33,650 nt of DNA from an uncultured Clostridia bacterium (GTDB lineage Bacteria; Bacillota; Clostridia; Oscillospirales; Oscillospiraceae): NCBI GenBank assembly GCA_946184165.1, contig CAMHEN010000009.1:1-33650 (forward strand). Reading direction: 5' to 3'. The notes beneath the pieces are model-generated. The model worked only from the letters and a program-made list of their open reading frames with translations, was not told where the DNA came from and searched no databases. A program made the position numbers and the translations under genes. Numbering within the stretch: position 1 is the first letter of the stretch; every line of letters begins with the position of its first letter. Shown in pieces: positions 32,898-33,650 of this stretch.

Positions 32898-33554
32898 ATG
32901 AAGCATTCTTATAGGGTTATGGGCGCCCTTCTCGCCGTGCTGATGCTGGCCGCGCTGCTGCCCGCTGCGGCCTTTGCCGAGATCACAATCGTCGAGCCGC
33001 CCCTCGTCACCTGGGTCGAGCCCGATCAGGACGGCAATCCCCACGTTTTCGTAAGGCCCGGCGACTGGAACGGCGAAGTTCTCTGCAACGGCAACCCTGG
33101 TGAGCTGGTCCCTATCCAGTCCGATGCCGGCACCACGATAATCTATGTCCGCAACAACATTGACGACCAGTTCCTCTACATCAACGAGATCTGGGCCAAG
33201 CGCATCCGCAGTGCGGAGGAGAACGGCAGTGTTGAGATCAACGCCGAATCCTGGTACACCATGAACGTCTATGTGGCCGAAGCGATCGCGGAGCGCCAGG
33301 ACGTGAGCGTGAAGTTCGATTACCTCGACTACGACTCCGGAGAGAAGCAGAGCTTTACGATCCCGGCCGGCACCGATCTGAAGGCCCTGATGGACGGAAA
33401 GGAGACCATCTCCTTCAAGGATCTGGCCGAGAAACTGGCTGCCAAAGCCGCCGAAGAAGCTGCGGCCGCCGAGGAAGCTCCCGCTGCCGAAGAGACTCCC
33501 GCCGCCGAAGAGACTCCCGCTGCCGAAGAGACTCCCGCTGCCGAGGCGAAATAA
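32898..33554 (+). CDS. Secreted hypothetical protein with Ala/Glu/Pro repeat tail
   Basis: AGGAGG RBS; signal peptide MKHSYRVMGALLAVLMLAALLPAAAFA; C-terminal AAEEAPAAEETPAAEETPAAEETPAAEAK. Confidence 0.9.
   Translation: MKHSYRVMGALLAVLMLAALLPAAAFAEITIVEPPLVTWVEPDQDGNPHVFVRPGDWNGEVLCNGNPGELVPIQSDAGTTIIYVRNNIDDQFLYINEIWAKRIRSAEENGSVEINAESWYTMNVYVAEAIAERQDVSVKFDYLDYDSGEKQSFTIPAGTDLKALMDGKETISFKDLAEKLAAKAAEEAAAAEEAPAAEETPAAEETPAAEETPAAEAK
33471..33545 (+). repeat. 15-bp tandem repeat encoding (PAAEE[TA])n
   Basis: Repeated CCCGC(T/C)GCCGAAGAGACT units. Confidence 0.85.
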
Positions 33555-33578
33555 CGGTCAATCACATACATTATCAGA

Positions 33579-33612
33579 CGAATCCGCAGCTTCCTGCGGA
33601 TTCGCTTTTTTT
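33579..33612 (+). terminator. Rho-independent terminator
   Basis: CGAATCCGCAG-CTTC-CTGCGGATTCG followed by CTTTTTTT. Confidence 0.92.
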
Positions 33613-33650
33613 ATCAGGTCTGCGGACAAAAAAAGGCGGACCGCAAAAGC

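Noticed and set aside
33471-33545. Possible CRISPR-like direct repeats
   Set aside because: Contiguous in-frame 15-bp coding repeats with no spacers.

Overview
Chromosomal window from an anaerobic, probably clostridial (Oscillospiraceae-like), genome; this taxonomic guess rests on gene content and style only. Left third (1-12 kb): a tungsten/molybdenum oxidoreductase locus. It has a divergently transcribed aldehyde:ferredoxin oxidoreductase (truncated by the window edge), an HTH + PBP-like regulator, two tandem MoeA paralogs (the second fused to the same PBP-like domain), a GlpA-like/pyridine-nucleotide-disulfide FAD oxidoreductase pair, a TOBE/Mop protein, a small orphan ORF and TupABC tungstate uptake. 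Middle (12-20 kb): a GH28 remnant, a highly structured multi-hairpin repeat, an ABC exporter split by an apparent one-base frameshift, a beta-propeller/Y_Y_Y/HD-GYP sensor, a YczE-like membrane protein and a DUF3006-like small protein. Right part (20-30.4 kb): a ten-gene, minus-strand polysaccharide operon with overlapping genes, ending in an MBOAT/SGNH pair. After it come a TraX-like protein, a tandem flavodoxin/iron-sulfur flavoprotein and a secreted repeat-tailed protein. Most interesting observations: (1) the TupA-like binding protein looks circularly permuted, with the canonical C-terminal lobe segment placed directly after the signal peptide; (2) two copies of a structured repeat (12887-13191 and inverted at 19935-20093) share ATACTA/TAGTAT ends and differ by compensatory stem changes; (3) a shared CGTGCTGTTT(C/G)GCA motif with about 10-bp phased TTTC(G/A) repeats lies upstream of both AOR and tupA; (4) a 167-bp TIR-bounded element starts at the predicted +1 of the regulator promoter. 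All calls come from reading the sequence and recalled family motifs; no searches were run.
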